64,000 nt of DNA from Sphingomonas sp. R-74633 (GTDB taxonomy: Bacteria > Pseudomonadota > Alphaproteobacteria > Sphingomonadales > Sphingomonadaceae), in NCBI RefSeq assembly GCF_013416555.1, contig NZ_JACCFG010000006.1, forward strand, positions 186,001-250,000, given 5' to 3'. Under the pieces are notes generated by a model. The model made no database searches. It was given only the letters and a program-made list of their open reading frames with translations, and had not been told where the DNA came from. Made by a program: the position numbers and the translations under genes. Of this stretch, positions 51,214-62,847 are shown piece after piece. Numbering within the stretch: position 1 is the stretch's first letter; each line of letters opens with the position of its first letter.

Positions 51214-53169
51214 ATGGCTATCGCGAGGGCGGATAGTGCGGAGACGGGGGGCAGTCCGGCGGCATTTCGCTGGGCAACCTGGCTATTCGCATTCGCCATC
51301 TCGCTTCCCGCCGCGACGATGCTGGGATGGATCTTCGGGATCGCCCCGCTGCGCGGCCTGGGCAATCCCAATTACGCCGTCGCGCCGTTCGCGGTTGCGC
51401 TGTTCCTGCTGATCACCTCGAGCGCGATGTTCGCCCATCTGGGCAAGCAGAGCGCAGCGCGGCTGCTCGTCGGCGTGACGCTGGTGCCGCTGCTGTTGCT
51501 GGTGCTGCAATATGCCGCGCACCTCGATCTGGGGCTGGAGCGGATCTTCTACCACCGCCAGGTGCTCGAGCTGGGCGTGCTCAACCGGGGCGTGCCCGGC
51601 ACCGGCGCGATCAGCGTGATGCTGCTCGATTGCGTGGCCATCCTGTTGTTCACCAGCGCCGAGCCGCTGCCGCGGACCTGGGCGGTGATCCTGGCGAGCA
51701 CCAGCATCGGCCTGACCGCGCTGACCGCGACGATGACGCTGATCTCCGCGCCGGCCGCACTCGCGCCGGCATTTATCGGCCGCTCGACCGCGACCTCGCT
51801 GCCCAATTTCGCGATGGGCGCGGCGATATTGCTGCATGTGCTGAACAGCCGGCAGGACGCCGAGATCAACTTCGAATACCGGCTGTTCCGGCGGCTGGCG
51901 CCGGCGATCATCATGCTGCCCGTATTCCCCTCGCTGCTCGCGCTGGTGACAGTGGGCGGCGCCTATCTGAGCCTCAACGAAGCGCAGTTCATGGTGGTGG
52001 CGGGCAACATCATGATCGTCTCGCTGCTGCTGCTGATCGGGCTGCGCGGCGCCCGCCAGCAGAGCGACACGGTGCGGCTGCAGGGCGAGCAGCTGCGCTC
52101 GATCCTGGCCGGGGTGCCCGATGCGGTGATCGTGACCGACGACACCGGCCTGGTGACCGATTTCAGCCTGGCCGCCGCGCGGCTATGGGGCGTGCCGCTG
52201 GATGCCGAGGGCTGCTATATGGCGACCTATCTCGGCGAGAAGGAACAGGCGAAGCTCGCCCGCTTCCTCGAGGCCGCCGAGCCCGAATTCCTGCTGACCG
52301 GCGAAGGCGTGCGTACCGACGGATCGCGCTTCCCGCTCGAGCTGCGCGGCGCAGTGTTCAAGGGGGTCGACGGCGCGACCTGCTTCACGCTGTTTGCGCG
52401 CGACCTTTCGGAGAAGCTCGCCGCCGAGCAGCATGTCGCCAAGCTGGGCGCGCAGCTGGCGCATGTCGCGCGGCACAATGCGATGGGCGAGCTGGCCGCC
52501 GACCTGGCGCACGAACTGAACCAGCCGCTGACCGCGGCGATCAACTATCTCTCCACCGTGGGCTATATGCTCGACCAGCGCGGCGACGAGACCAATGCGC
52601 CCGAGATGGTCGGCCATGCGCGCAGCCAGATCGCGCGCGCCGGCGAGATCATCCGGCGGATGCGCGAATTCGCCCAGCATCGCGAAGTGGAGAAGCGCGC
52701 CGAGCCGCTGATGCCGATGATCGAGGATGCGATGCAGCTCGTGCTCGCGGGCACCGGCGGGCATGACGTGGACATCGAACTGGCGGTGGAGCCGCCCAAC
52801 GTCCGCGTATTCGTCGATCGCATCCAGTTCCAGCAAGTGGCAGTGAACCTGCTGCGCAACGCAGTGGAGGCGATCCGATCGAGCGAGCGCGGGCGCGGCA
52901 AGATCCTGATCGCCGCCAGCCTGGTCGAGCCCGAATGGGTGGAGCTGCAGTTCATCGACGACGGCCCCGGCGTGCCCGAGCCGATCCTCGACCAATTGTT
53001 CGAACGGTTCACCTCGACCAAGGCGGGGGCGGGGATGGGCATCGGCCTGTCGATCTCGCGCCGCATCATCGAGGCGCATGGCGGCACGATGAGCGCAGTC
53101 AACGGCACGGTGGCGGGGGCGACCTTCCGGTTCACGCTGCCGGCGGTGACGAAGAGCGTGTTTGATTAG
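51214..53169 (+). CDS. Membrane PAS sensor histidine kinase, orphan
   Basis: A 651-residue sensor kinase. Residues about 20-280 hold eight or so transmembrane helices (SLPAATMLGWIFGIAPLR, LLVGVTLVPLLLLVLQYAAH, MVVAGNIMIVSLLLLIGL). A PAS domain follows at about 290-400 (SILAGVPDAVIVTDDTGLVT), then the phosphoacceptor H433 in DLAHELNQPLTAAINYL and a HATPase domain with NLLRNAVEAIRSS, IDDGPGVPEPILDQLFERFT and GMGIGLSISRRIIEAHGG. This is the FixL-like HWE/HisKA type. No response regulator is adjacent, so the partner is elsewhere. GGAAGG precedes the ATG. Confidence 0.92.
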   Translation: MAIARADSAETGGSPAAFRWATWLFAFAISLPAATMLGWIFGIAPLRGLGNPNYAVAPFAVALFLLITSSAMFAHLGKQSAARLLVGVTLVPLLLLVLQYAAHLDLGLERIFYHRQVLELGVLNRGVPGTGAISVMLLDCVAILLFTSAEPLPRTWAVILASTSIGLTALTATMTLISAPAALAPAFIGRSTATSLPNFAMGAAILLHVLNSRQDAEINFEYRLFRRLAPAIIMLPVFPSLLALVTVGGAYLSLNEAQFMVVAGNIMIVSLLLLIGLRGARQQSDTVRLQGEQLRSILAGVPDAVIVTDDTGLVTDFSLAAARLWGVPLDAEGCYMATYLGEKEQAKLARFLEAAEPEFLLTGEGVRTDGSRFPLELRGAVFKGVDGATCFTLFARDLSEKLAAEQHVAKLGAQLAHVARHNAMGELAADLAHELNQPLTAAINYLSTVGYMLDQRGDETNAPEMVGHARSQIARAGEIIRRMREFAQHREVEKRAEPLMPMIEDAMQLVLAGTGGHDVDIELAVEPPNVRVFVDRIQFQQVAVNLLRNAVEAIRSSERGRGKILIAASLVEPEWVELQFIDDGPGVPEPILDQLFERFTSTKAGAGMGIGLSISRRIIEAHGGTMSAVNGTVAGATFRFTLPAVTKSVFD

Positions 53170-53270
53170 CGCGGAAACGCATGAAGCGGGCTGTCGGCAA
53201 ACGCCCCAATTGCGGACATAGGCGGAACCTGTGTCGCCGTCATATGTACTCGATGCGGGGATAGAGTCTG

Positions 53271-53666
53271 ATGGATGTGATGGCGGAGCTGCGTCCAATT
53301 GGGGCGAAATACAGCGCTGGTGACTTCGGCGCGGGTCTCGTTGAGCTGAAATCCCTCTGGTCAAGAGTCCCCGATCCAAAGCCAGAAACGCCCAACGCCT
53401 ATTTGATCATTGAATACGGGGTAGCTCTTGCGCTGAAGGAAGGTGATCTTGAGGAGGCGCAGGAGTGGGCGGATCGAGCCCCGATGTTTGCTGCCAAACG
53501 CCACGATATGGGCGAAGTCGAATTTCTCATCGGTAGAGTGGCCTTCGAGCGTGGGGACCTGCGAAAGGCCAAGGAGCAATTCATCATCGCTAATGCGAAG
53601 TCCGAAGGACGGGCATTCGAAGCCAAAGACGAAAGATACAGATTGCTAATCGACGACGGCAGCTAA
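53271..53666 (+). CDS. Small TPR-like protein of atypical composition
   Basis: A 131-residue protein. The helices KYSAGDFGAGLVELKSLWSR, AYLIIEYGVALALKEGDLEE, EVEFLIGRVAFERGDLRKAK and EQFIIANAKSEGRAFEAKDE read as tetratricopeptide-like repeats. The DNA is visibly lower in GC than both neighbours and uses codons like TTG, ATT and AAA more freely, which suggests acquisition or relaxed selection. It sits alone after the sensor kinase. Function unknown. Confidence 0.6.
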   Translation: MDVMAELRPIGAKYSAGDFGAGLVELKSLWSRVPDPKPETPNAYLIIEYGVALALKEGDLEEAQEWADRAPMFAAKRHDMGEVEFLIGRVAFERGDLRKAKEQFIIANAKSEGRAFEAKDERYRLLIDDGS

Positions 53667-53707
53667 CCATCCATAGTCGGCCGTTCGGCCGTCGTCTCAG
53701 CTCCGCT

Positions 53708-55501
<1,794 letters not shown>

Positions 55502-55775
55502 GCGCGGCGGACTAGCGCGATTGCGCGGGGAGGGGAACTGTCCTTTGCCGGGACGCGGCCCTCGAAGATTCACAGGAATACGAGGATGGCGGGTTAATCG
55601 AGCATGCAGAGAGGGTTAGCGGTTTTAGTGCTACGATTTCGTAGGCCCGGTATGGGAACTGGTCATCGCTCTGTCGCATTCTGATACCGGTCGCCGTTGC
55701 ACCGCAGCACGGCTCGCCTATAACGCTAACATAAGCCGCCGCCGTTATGGGGAGGGAGACGGCGGAAGGGACGCA

Positions 55776-57008
55776 ATGCTGTACGACGCTTATGAGATTC
55801 AGCGCTCGCTTCTCGCAGGTGCGAGCGCGCTGGCCAATTTCTCCGCCGGGCTGTTGAACAACCCCGCCAATCCGTTCGCCTATTTCGGCGGCGGACCGGT
55901 GATGGCCTCGGCGCTCGAGGTGTTCGCGCATGCTTCGGCACCGCGCGGCAAGCCGGAATTCCTGCTCGATCACACCGAGATCGACGGCAAGATCGTCGAC
56001 GTGCACGAGGAGATCGTGCAGCGCATGCCCTTCGGCCAGCTCAAGCGCTTCGTGCGCTCGGGCGTCGAGGGCGGTCCCAAGCTGCTGATCGTCGCGCCGA
56101 TGTCGGGCCACTATGCCACGCTGCTGCGCGGCACGGTCGAGCGGATGCTGCCGGTGGCGGATGTCTACATCACCGACTGGCGCGACGCGAAGCTGGTGCC
56201 GATGGCCGACGGGCGCTTCGACCTGGACGACTATATCGACTATCTCGTCGAATTCCTGGCGTTCATCGGCAAGGACGGCGATCCCCGCCCGCATGTGCTG
56301 GCGGTGTGCCAGCCCTCGGTCCCGGCCTATGCCGCCGTCGCGCTGATGAGTGCGGACAAGCACCCGAACCGCCCGGCGACGCTGACGATGATGGGCGGCC
56401 CGATCGACACGCGCGAGGCGCCGACCGCAGTCAACACGCTCGCCACCGAGCGGCCGTTCAGCTGGTTCGAGCAGAACGTCATCGCGACGATCCCGATGAG
56501 CTATCCGGGCGCAGGGCGGAAGGTCTATCCGGGCTTCCTGCAGCTCGCCGGCTTCATGACGATGAACTTGGGCAACCACATGATCAGCCATTGGGAGATG
56601 TTCAAGCATCTCGTCCAGGGCGATGACGAGGGCGCCGAGGCGACGATGAAGTTCTACGAGGAATATCGCTCGGTCTGCGACATGACCGCCGAATTTTACC
56701 TCCAGACGATCGACACCGTGTTCCAGGCGCATGCGCTGCCCAAGGGCGAGATGCTGCACCGCGGCCGCAAGGTCGATCCGGCGGCGATCACCGATGTCGG
56801 CATCCTCGCGATCGAAGGCGAGAAGGACGATATCTCGGGCATCGGCCAGACCAAGGCGGCGCTGACCATCGCGACGGCGCTGCCCGATGCGATGAAGGCC
56901 TATCATCTCGCCGAGGGCGTCGGCCATTACGGCATCTTCAACGGCTCGAAGTGGCGCAACCGCATCGCGCCGATCGTCGAGCAGTGGATGGCGACGCACA
57001 AGGGCTGA
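55776..57008 (+). CDS. phaZ: Intracellular polyhydroxyalkanoate depolymerase
   Basis: A 410-residue PHA depolymerase of the intracellular type. The Cys nucleophile lies in AVCQPSVPAYAAVALMS, the usual lipase-box equivalent with cysteine. Other blocks are LLNNPANPFAYFGGGPVMAS, RFVRSGVEGGPKLLIVAPMS, DVYITDWRDAKLVP, MMGGPIDTREAPTAVN and the catalytic His region AEGVGHYGIFNGSKWRNRIA. It hydrolyses stored PHA. GGAAGGG precedes the ATG at 55776. Confidence 0.92.
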   Translation: MLYDAYEIQRSLLAGASALANFSAGLLNNPANPFAYFGGGPVMASALEVFAHASAPRGKPEFLLDHTEIDGKIVDVHEEIVQRMPFGQLKRFVRSGVEGGPKLLIVAPMSGHYATLLRGTVERMLPVADVYITDWRDAKLVPMADGRFDLDDYIDYLVEFLAFIGKDGDPRPHVLAVCQPSVPAYAAVALMSADKHPNRPATLTMMGGPIDTREAPTAVNTLATERPFSWFEQNVIATIPMSYPGAGRKVYPGFLQLAGFMTMNLGNHMISHWEMFKHLVQGDDEGAEATMKFYEEYRSVCDMTAEFYLQTIDTVFQAHALPKGEMLHRGRKVDPAAITDVGILAIEGEKDDISGIGQTKAALTIATALPDAMKAYHLAEGVGHYGIFNGSKWRNRIAPIVEQWMATHKG

Positions 57009-57014
57009 GCCTGT

Positions 57015-57044
57015 GTGCTCCCTCCCCGGCAAGGGAGGGAGCAC
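57015..57044. terminator. Strong hairpin after phaZ
   Basis: A perfect 12-base stem, GTGCTCCCTCCC and its complement, closes a six-base loop directly after the phaZ stop. It lacks a T-run but is well placed to end transcription. It could also belong to the dispersed CCCTCCC palindrome group. Confidence 0.55.
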
Positions 57045-57119
57045 CGCCATCGCACGCCGAGGCGAACCTTGTAAGTCCTGCCAAGCGCAGTCATAGCCGC
57101 CGAAACTCGGGGGAAATCC

Positions 57120-58589
57120 ATGCGCGTGCCGGTCTTGCTTACGCTCCTTTTGGGGGCGCCTTTCCCGACCCTGGCGCAGACGGCTTCAGCACCGCCTGCC
57201 AATGCCGAGCAGCACACGGTGCAGCAGCGCATCGAGGCGGTCATTTCGGGACTGCGGGGCGCCGTGGCGATCAAGGGCGCGCCGCCGGCCACGCGCACGC
57301 TTTCCGACGAAATGACGGCCAAGCATGTGCCGGGCGTTGCCATCGCGGTCATCAAGGGCGGCAAGGTCGACTGGGCACGCGGCTTCGGCACAACCCGCGA
57401 CGGCGGCGAGCCGGTAACCGCCGACACGCTGTTCCAGGCGGGGTCGGTCAGCAAGCCGGTTGCGGCAGTGACCGCGCTGGCGCTGGTGCAGGACGGCAGC
57501 CTTTCGCTCGATACCAATGTCAACGCCACGCTCAAGAGCTGGAAGCTGCCGGAGAATGGCTTCACGGCCACCACCCCGGTGACCTTGCGGGCGCTTCTGT
57601 CGCATACCGCGGGCACCACGGTGCACGGCTTCTGGGGCTATGACGCGGGATCGCCGGTTCCGACGCTGACTCAGGTGCTGCGCGGCGCGGCACCTGCCAA
57701 TTCGGATCCCGTTCTGGTCGATCAGGCAGTGGGCAGCGCGTTCCGCTATTCGGGCGGCGGGTATCTGGTCATGCAGCAGATGGCGATCGACGCGACGGGC
57801 AAGAGCTTCCCGGCGCTGGTTCGCGCCAAGCTTTTCGAGCCGCTCGGCATGACCCGCAGCAGCGAAGACCAGCCGCTCGACGCCGCGCGACTGGCCAAGG
57901 GCACTGCCTGGCCGCATGACCTGAAGGGTGTCGCCGTCGCGGGCGGGCCGCATGTCCATCCCGAGACGGCAGCCGCCGGGCTGTGGACCACCGCGCCCGA
58001 GCTGGCCCGTTTCGTTACCGACCTGCGTGCGGCCGCGATCGGCGAAAAGGGCCATGTCCTGACCCCCGAAACCGCCCGGCTGATGCTGACGCCGGTGAAG
58101 GACGATTTCGGCCTGGGCCTGTGGGTCCAGGGTGCCACGGCGGAAAAGTACTTTTATCACGACGGCTCGAACGCCGGCTACAAGGCGGTTTTCCTGAGCT
58201 ACCTGCAATCGGGCGACGGCGTCGTGGTGCTGACCAATGGCGACGGCGGTTCGCAGCTGGGGGAGGAGATCCTCCGCGCCGTGGCCGTCGAATATGGCTG
58301 GCCCGACTATCAGCCGGTCGAGCGCGCTACGGTGGTGATGCCTGTCGCCGAGCAGGAAAAGTTCATCGGCACCTTCAAGGTCGAATGGCCGGGCGAATTC
58401 ATCATCCGCCGCGACGGCGACCAGCTCGTCGCCGAGATCCGCAAGGTCGTCGAGCCGTTGCTGCCGGATTCGGCCAACAGCTTCTTCCTCGCCTCACGCG
58501 GCATGCAGCTGTCCTTCAGCGACCCGGATCACGGCTTTCTCACGCTGGGCGACTATAAGGGCGCGTTCGAGCGGACGAGCGCGAAATGA
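57120..58589 (+). CDS. Secreted serine hydrolase, beta-lactamase/class C-like
   Basis: A 489-residue protein with signal peptide (VPVLLTLLLGAPFPTLAQ). The nucleophile motif SxxK is in GSVSKPVAAVTALALVQDGS, with a Tyr motif YSGGGYLVMQQ and an HxG-type motif YHDGSNAGYKAVFLSY. This is the class C beta-lactamase/esterase/DD-peptidase family. A C-terminal beta domain (IGTFKVEWPGEFIIRRDGDQ) follows. Activity may be a peptidase or esterase; a true beta-lactamase is not implied. GGGGGAAA precedes the ATG. Confidence 0.87.
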   Translation: MRVPVLLTLLLGAPFPTLAQTASAPPANAEQHTVQQRIEAVISGLRGAVAIKGAPPATRTLSDEMTAKHVPGVAIAVIKGGKVDWARGFGTTRDGGEPVTADTLFQAGSVSKPVAAVTALALVQDGSLSLDTNVNATLKSWKLPENGFTATTPVTLRALLSHTAGTTVHGFWGYDAGSPVPTLTQVLRGAAPANSDPVLVDQAVGSAFRYSGGGYLVMQQMAIDATGKSFPALVRAKLFEPLGMTRSSEDQPLDAARLAKGTAWPHDLKGVAVAGGPHVHPETAAAGLWTTAPELARFVTDLRAAAIGEKGHVLTPETARLMLTPVKDDFGLGLWVQGATAEKYFYHDGSNAGYKAVFLSYLQSGDGVVVLTNGDGGSQLGEEILRAVAVEYGWPDYQPVERATVVMPVAEQEKFIGTFKVEWPGEFIIRRDGDQLVAEIRKVVEPLLPDSANSFFLASRGMQLSFSDPDHGFLTLGDYKGAFERTSAK

Positions 58590-58599
58590 GGGCGCGGAC

Positions 58600-58758
58600 C
58601 TAGTCCTCGCCGCGGTCTTCGTCGGGTTCTTCCTCGGGCCGGTTCCAGCCGTCGCGGTGAAGCTGGATAGGGATGAAGGCGATACTGGCCAGCACCGAGC
58701 CCAGCGCTTCCCAATATTCGCGGGTGAAGAAGCTGCGGAAATATTCGCGCAGCGTCAC
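58600..58758 (-). CDS. Small 52-residue protein with acidic tail
   Basis: A short frame from GTG 58758 to a TAG at 58600. It begins MTLREYFRSFFTREYWEALG, has a short hydrophobic stretch (SVLASIAFIPIQL), and ends in a dense acidic tail (PEEEPDEDRGED). The start lies one base after the stop of the YkvA-like gene, so it is likely translated with it. Family unknown; composition is protein-like, with clear codon bias. Confidence 0.6.
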   Translation of the reverse strand: MTLREYFRSFFTREYWEALGSVLASIAFIPIQLHRDGWNRPEEEPDEDRGED

Positions 58759-58759
58759 G

Positions 58760-59134
58760 TCAGTTGTACTCGCTTGTCGCGATCACGCCCCAGACCAGCC
58801 AGGCGACGCCGGCCCAGATCGCGACGATGAGGATCACGCCCGGCCAGCTGACCGGGCGCTGCGTCTCGATCTCGGCGCGGGCGCGGTGCTCGGCGAAGAG
58901 CGCGGGCGGGATCAGCTTTTCGAACAGCCAGATGCCGAGCGGGATGACGATCGCGTCGTCGACCAGGCCGAGCACCGGGATGAAATCGGGGATCAGGTCG
59001 ATCGGCGACAGCGCATAGGCGGCGACGAGCAGGCCGAGCAGCTTGGCGAGCAACGGCGTGCGCGGATCGCGCACTGCGAACCACACAGCGTGCGCTTCGG
59101 TGCGGATGCGGTGGGCGAGCGAGGGGCCGGTCAT
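58760..59134 (-). CDS. DUF1232 (YkvA-like) small membrane protein
   Basis: A 124-residue protein. The ATG at 59134 gives TGPSLAHRIRTEAHAVWFAV; the longer frame upstream runs into the repeat. The YkvA/DUF1232 signature AAYALSPIDLIPDFIPVLG is present, followed by LVDDAIVIPLGIWLFEKLIP and a C-terminal membrane helix (WPGVILIVAIWAGVAWLVWG). Function of the family is unknown. Confidence 0.85.
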   Translation of the reverse strand: MTGPSLAHRIRTEAHAVWFAVRDPRTPLLAKLLGLLVAAYALSPIDLIPDFIPVLGLVDDAIVIPLGIWLFEKLIPPALFAEHRARAEIETQRPVSWPGVILIVAIWAGVAWLVWGVIATSEYN

Positions 59135-59180
59135 GCGGATGGGGTGAAGGGTGCAGGGCTGAGGGTCAAGCGCCACCATT

Positions 59181-59262
59181 CGTCATCCCGGCGAAAGCCG
59201 GGATCTCGTGCGGCTCTTGCCCCGCGCCTTCGCCTGAGATCCCGGCTTTCGCCGGGATGACG
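59181..59262. repeat. Paired palindromic REP element
   Basis: Two perfect inverted 27-base arms, 59181-59207 and 59236-59262, each with CCCGGCGAAAGCCGGGAT, face each other across 28 bases. They lie upstream of the YkvA gene and downstream of the next, both on the minus strand. The clearest example of the family in this window. Confidence 0.85.
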
Positions 59263-59263
59263 A

Positions 59264-59743
59264 CTAGGAGGTCGCCGTGCTCTCCACCACTGCGTGGCTG
59301 CCTTCCTCATCGCCCTTGATCTTGCCGCCGAACAGCATCTTGACCATGCCGGCGACCGACATGTCGGCCTCCCACAGCTCGGCGCTTTCGATGTCGAAGC
59401 GAAGCAAGGCGAGGTTCGGATCGTCCTTGCCGCCGGGAAACCAGGCCTCGACATGCTTGTTCCAGAGCTTGTCGATCTGGGCGAAGTCATTGTCGATGCG
59501 GACATCGCCGGCGAGGCAGGCGAAATAATCATGCCCCTTGGCGATGAACTGCGCCATCGCCTTGCCGCCGGGGGCGAGGCGATTGTCCTTGCCGGTGAAG
59601 AAGAACAAGGTGTCGGTCTGGTCCGGATCGAGCTGGGCGGTTAGCGGTACGCTGTGCTGGCCGTTCTCGAGCCCGATCATCAGGAACGGGCTGTCGGCGA
59701 GCTTCTTCCAGAGGTGCTTCTTGAGTTCGGCGGTGTCGGCCAT
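59264..59743 (-). CDS. General-stress-protein-26-like flavin/pyridoxamine oxidase-family protein
   Basis: A 159-residue split-barrel protein of the pyridoxamine-5'-phosphate-oxidase-like group. Blocks are DSPFLMIGLENGQHSVPLTA, TLFFFTGKDNRLAPGGKAMA, DYFACLAGDVRIDNDFAQID, LWNKHVEAWFPGGKDDPNLA and LRFDIESAELWEADMSVAG. The WFPGGKDDP region is typical of general stress protein 26. It probably binds a flavin; function unproven. Confidence 0.85.
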   Translation of the reverse strand: MADTAELKKHLWKKLADSPFLMIGLENGQHSVPLTAQLDPDQTDTLFFFTGKDNRLAPGGKAMAQFIAKGHDYFACLAGDVRIDNDFAQIDKLWNKHVEAWFPGGKDDPNLALLRFDIESAELWEADMSVAGMVKMLFGGKIKGDEEGSHAVVESTATS

Positions 59744-59787
59744 GTCGTGCTCCCGGAGTTGGTTATCGGGAGAACAAGCAGGGCGCG

Positions 59788-60738
59788 TCAGGCGTTCCCA
59801 TAGGCCGCTGCGGCGCCGAGCAGCTCGAGGTCATTGCGGTTGACCAGCGACACCGGCACTTCGGAAATCTGGCGGCGGAACGCGGCCTTGCCCTCCATGC
59901 GGCGGCGGAAGCCCGGGTCCATCAGGTGGGGATGCAGCGCGCGGCTGATCGCGCCGGTGAGGTAGATCCCGTCCCAGGCGCCGAAGGCAAGCGCGAGATC
60001 GCCGGCGAACGCGCCGAGATGCTCGACGAACATCGCCACGACCGCGGCGGCGATCGGATCGCGTGCGGTGGTGCGCGTCACATCCTCGGGGCTGGCGATT
60101 TTGGTGCCGCCCGACAACGCCTCATAGGCCAGGCACAGGCCGGGCGCGCTGACCAGCGTCTCGACATCGAGCGGATGCGCCTTGGCGCGGCAATAGTCGG
60201 CGAACTTGCGCTCATTGGGCGTCTGCGCCGCAAAGGCCATGTGGCCGGCCTCGCTCTGCACCGGGACCAGCCGGTCGCCCGACGTGACCAGCGCGGCGAC
60301 GCCGAGCCCGGTGCCGGTGCCGATCACGACATAATTGCCGCCGGGCTCGACCGCGCGCGGCGGGGGCCCGTGCAGCGCAGTGAAGGCGCTGGTCGGCAAG
60401 AGGGTGAGCGCCAGCGCATTGGCGGCGCATTCGTTGAGCGCGCGCGGCGGCGCGCGCAGCACCGCTTCGACGCCCGAGAGCGAGATGTACCAGCGGCTGC
60501 CGGTGAGGTTGATCAGGTCGCCGCGCGCCGCGCCGGCGACGGCGAGCACCGCGGGCAGACGCGCATCGCGCAGGCCGAGATCGGTGAGATAGGAGACGAG
60601 CGCGCTGGTGAAGGTGGGATGCTCGCTGGTCGAGAAGCGGCGGATGTCACGCGGCGCGAGCCCCGCGTCGCCGCCGGTCAATCCGAACCGCACCGATTGG
60701 CGGCCGATATCGGCCACCAACGCCAAGCCTTCGCCCAT
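59788..60738 (-). CDS. Glucokinase-family protein with altered motifs
   Basis: A 316-residue protein with the Glk (PF02685) plan. The phosphate motif reads DIGRQSVRFGL instead of the usual DxGGTNxR, the catalytic loop reads ALNECAANALAL (E103 where Glk has Asp in NDF/ND), and GTGTGLGVAALV and SEAGHMAFAAQTPNE are conserved. The altered residues suggest reduced or different activity. The ATG has GGAGGGG upstream. No glycolytic neighbour is present. May be a regulator or a non-glucose sugar kinase. Confidence 0.8.
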   Translation of the reverse strand: MGEGLALVADIGRQSVRFGLTGGDAGLAPRDIRRFSTSEHPTFTSALVSYLTDLGLRDARLPAVLAVAGAARGDLINLTGSRWYISLSGVEAVLRAPPRALNECAANALALTLLPTSAFTALHGPPPRAVEPGGNYVVIGTGTGLGVAALVTSGDRLVPVQSEAGHMAFAAQTPNERKFADYCRAKAHPLDVETLVSAPGLCLAYEALSGGTKIASPEDVTRTTARDPIAAAVVAMFVEHLGAFAGDLALAFGAWDGIYLTGAISRALHPHLMDPGFRRRMEGKAAFRRQISEVPVSLVNRNDLELLGAAAAYGNA

Positions 60739-60928
60739 GACGTACCCCTCCTTGTCGGCCCCGCTTTGCGGGGTCCGGATGCTGTTATCGCTAACACTTG
60801 TTACTGAAGCAATAAGATTGCGTTTGGCAGCGTTGTCAGAGGGTAAAGCGAATAATTGCGGGCAGGCAAGCAGAGTTGTTACAGCTTCGGTTACATTGCG
60901 GCGGACGGTTTTGCGCAGCTTCTCCCCT

Positions 60929-61011
60929 CGTCATCCCGGCGAAAGCCGGGACCCAGCGCCACGCGCGGCAGGGCCGAGTAACCCTGGGCCCCGGCTTTCG
61001 CCGGGGTGACG
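60929..61011. repeat. Paired palindromic REP element
   Basis: Two inverted arms, 60929-60956 and 60984-61011, of the CGTCATCCCGGCGAAAGCCGG type enclose 27 bases. They lie between two minus-strand genes (glk-like start and thiolase stop). The remaining 60739-60928 gap shows no gene. Confidence 0.8.
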
Positions 61012-61025
61012 GTTAGGGGATGGAG

Positions 61026-62204
<1,179 letters not shown>

Positions 62205-62232
62205 GGTGTTTCCTTCTCTTGGATTCTTCGGA

Positions 62233-62688
62233 TCAGACGTAGACGAGCGCGATCCACTCGGCGATCAGCGCGGGCTTTTCCTCGCCCTCGATCTCGAGGG
62301 TATATTCCTGGACCTGTTCCCAGACCCCGGGCTTACGCTCGGTAAATTTCAGCAGTTTGAACCGGCCGCGGACGCGCTTGCCCGAGCGGACCGGCTGCAT
62401 GAAGCGGACTTTGTTGCCGCCGTAATTGACCCCCATCTTCGCGCCCTCGATCGCCGGCGCATCGGTGCGCGCGCCGAGCATCGGCATCAGCGAGAGGGTG
62501 AGGAAGCCGTGGGCAATCGTGCCGCCGAACGGGGTCTGCGCGGCGCGGACGGGGTCGACATGGATGAACTGGTGGTCGCCGGTGGCTTCGGCGAAGGTGT
62601 CGATCATCGTCTGGGTGACTTCCACCCAGTCCGACACGCGCTCGGTGCCGATGCTCTCGGCCATCTGCTGCACGGTGATCGTCGCCAA
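62233..62688 (-). CDS. MaoC-family (R)-hydratase-like protein
   Basis: A 151-residue hot-dog enzyme starting at TTG 62688, with AGAGGA upstream. The catalytic hydratase block is ATGDHQFIHVDPVRAAQTPF followed by GGTIAHGFLTLSLMPML, typical of MaoC. Other strands are VNYGGNKVRFMQPVRSGKRV and VQEYTLEIEGEEKPALIAEW. It probably hydrates enoyl-CoA to (R)-3-hydroxyacyl-CoA. Operon with the thiolase. Confidence 0.92.
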   Translation of the reverse strand: MATITVQQMAESIGTERVSDWVEVTQTMIDTFAEATGDHQFIHVDPVRAAQTPFGGTIAHGFLTLSLMPMLGARTDAPAIEGAKMGVNYGGNKVRFMQPVRSGKRVRGRFKLLKFTERKPGVWEQVQEYTLEIEGEEKPALIAEWIALVYV

Positions 62689-62847
62689 GGGGCCATCCTC
62701 TCGCCTGTTCGGGCCCCATCTAGTGAAGGGGGAGGGGCTCCTGCAAGCCTCAGCCGACCGGAAATTTGAAAGGCCGGGCTGACGTAGCGTCCGCCGTGGA
62801 GGGTCGGGGGCAGGAATGGCCGAACCCGATGTTCGAAAACGCGCGAC

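Noticed and set aside
57015..57044. Considered an attachment or replication site because of the perfect stem.
   Set aside because: It directly follows phaZ and looks like a terminator or dispersed palindrome; no integrase or replication gene is near.
59181..59262. Palindromic pairs considered as CRISPR repeats.
   Set aside because: Only two inverted arms per site, no regular direct repeats or spacers and no cas genes nearby.
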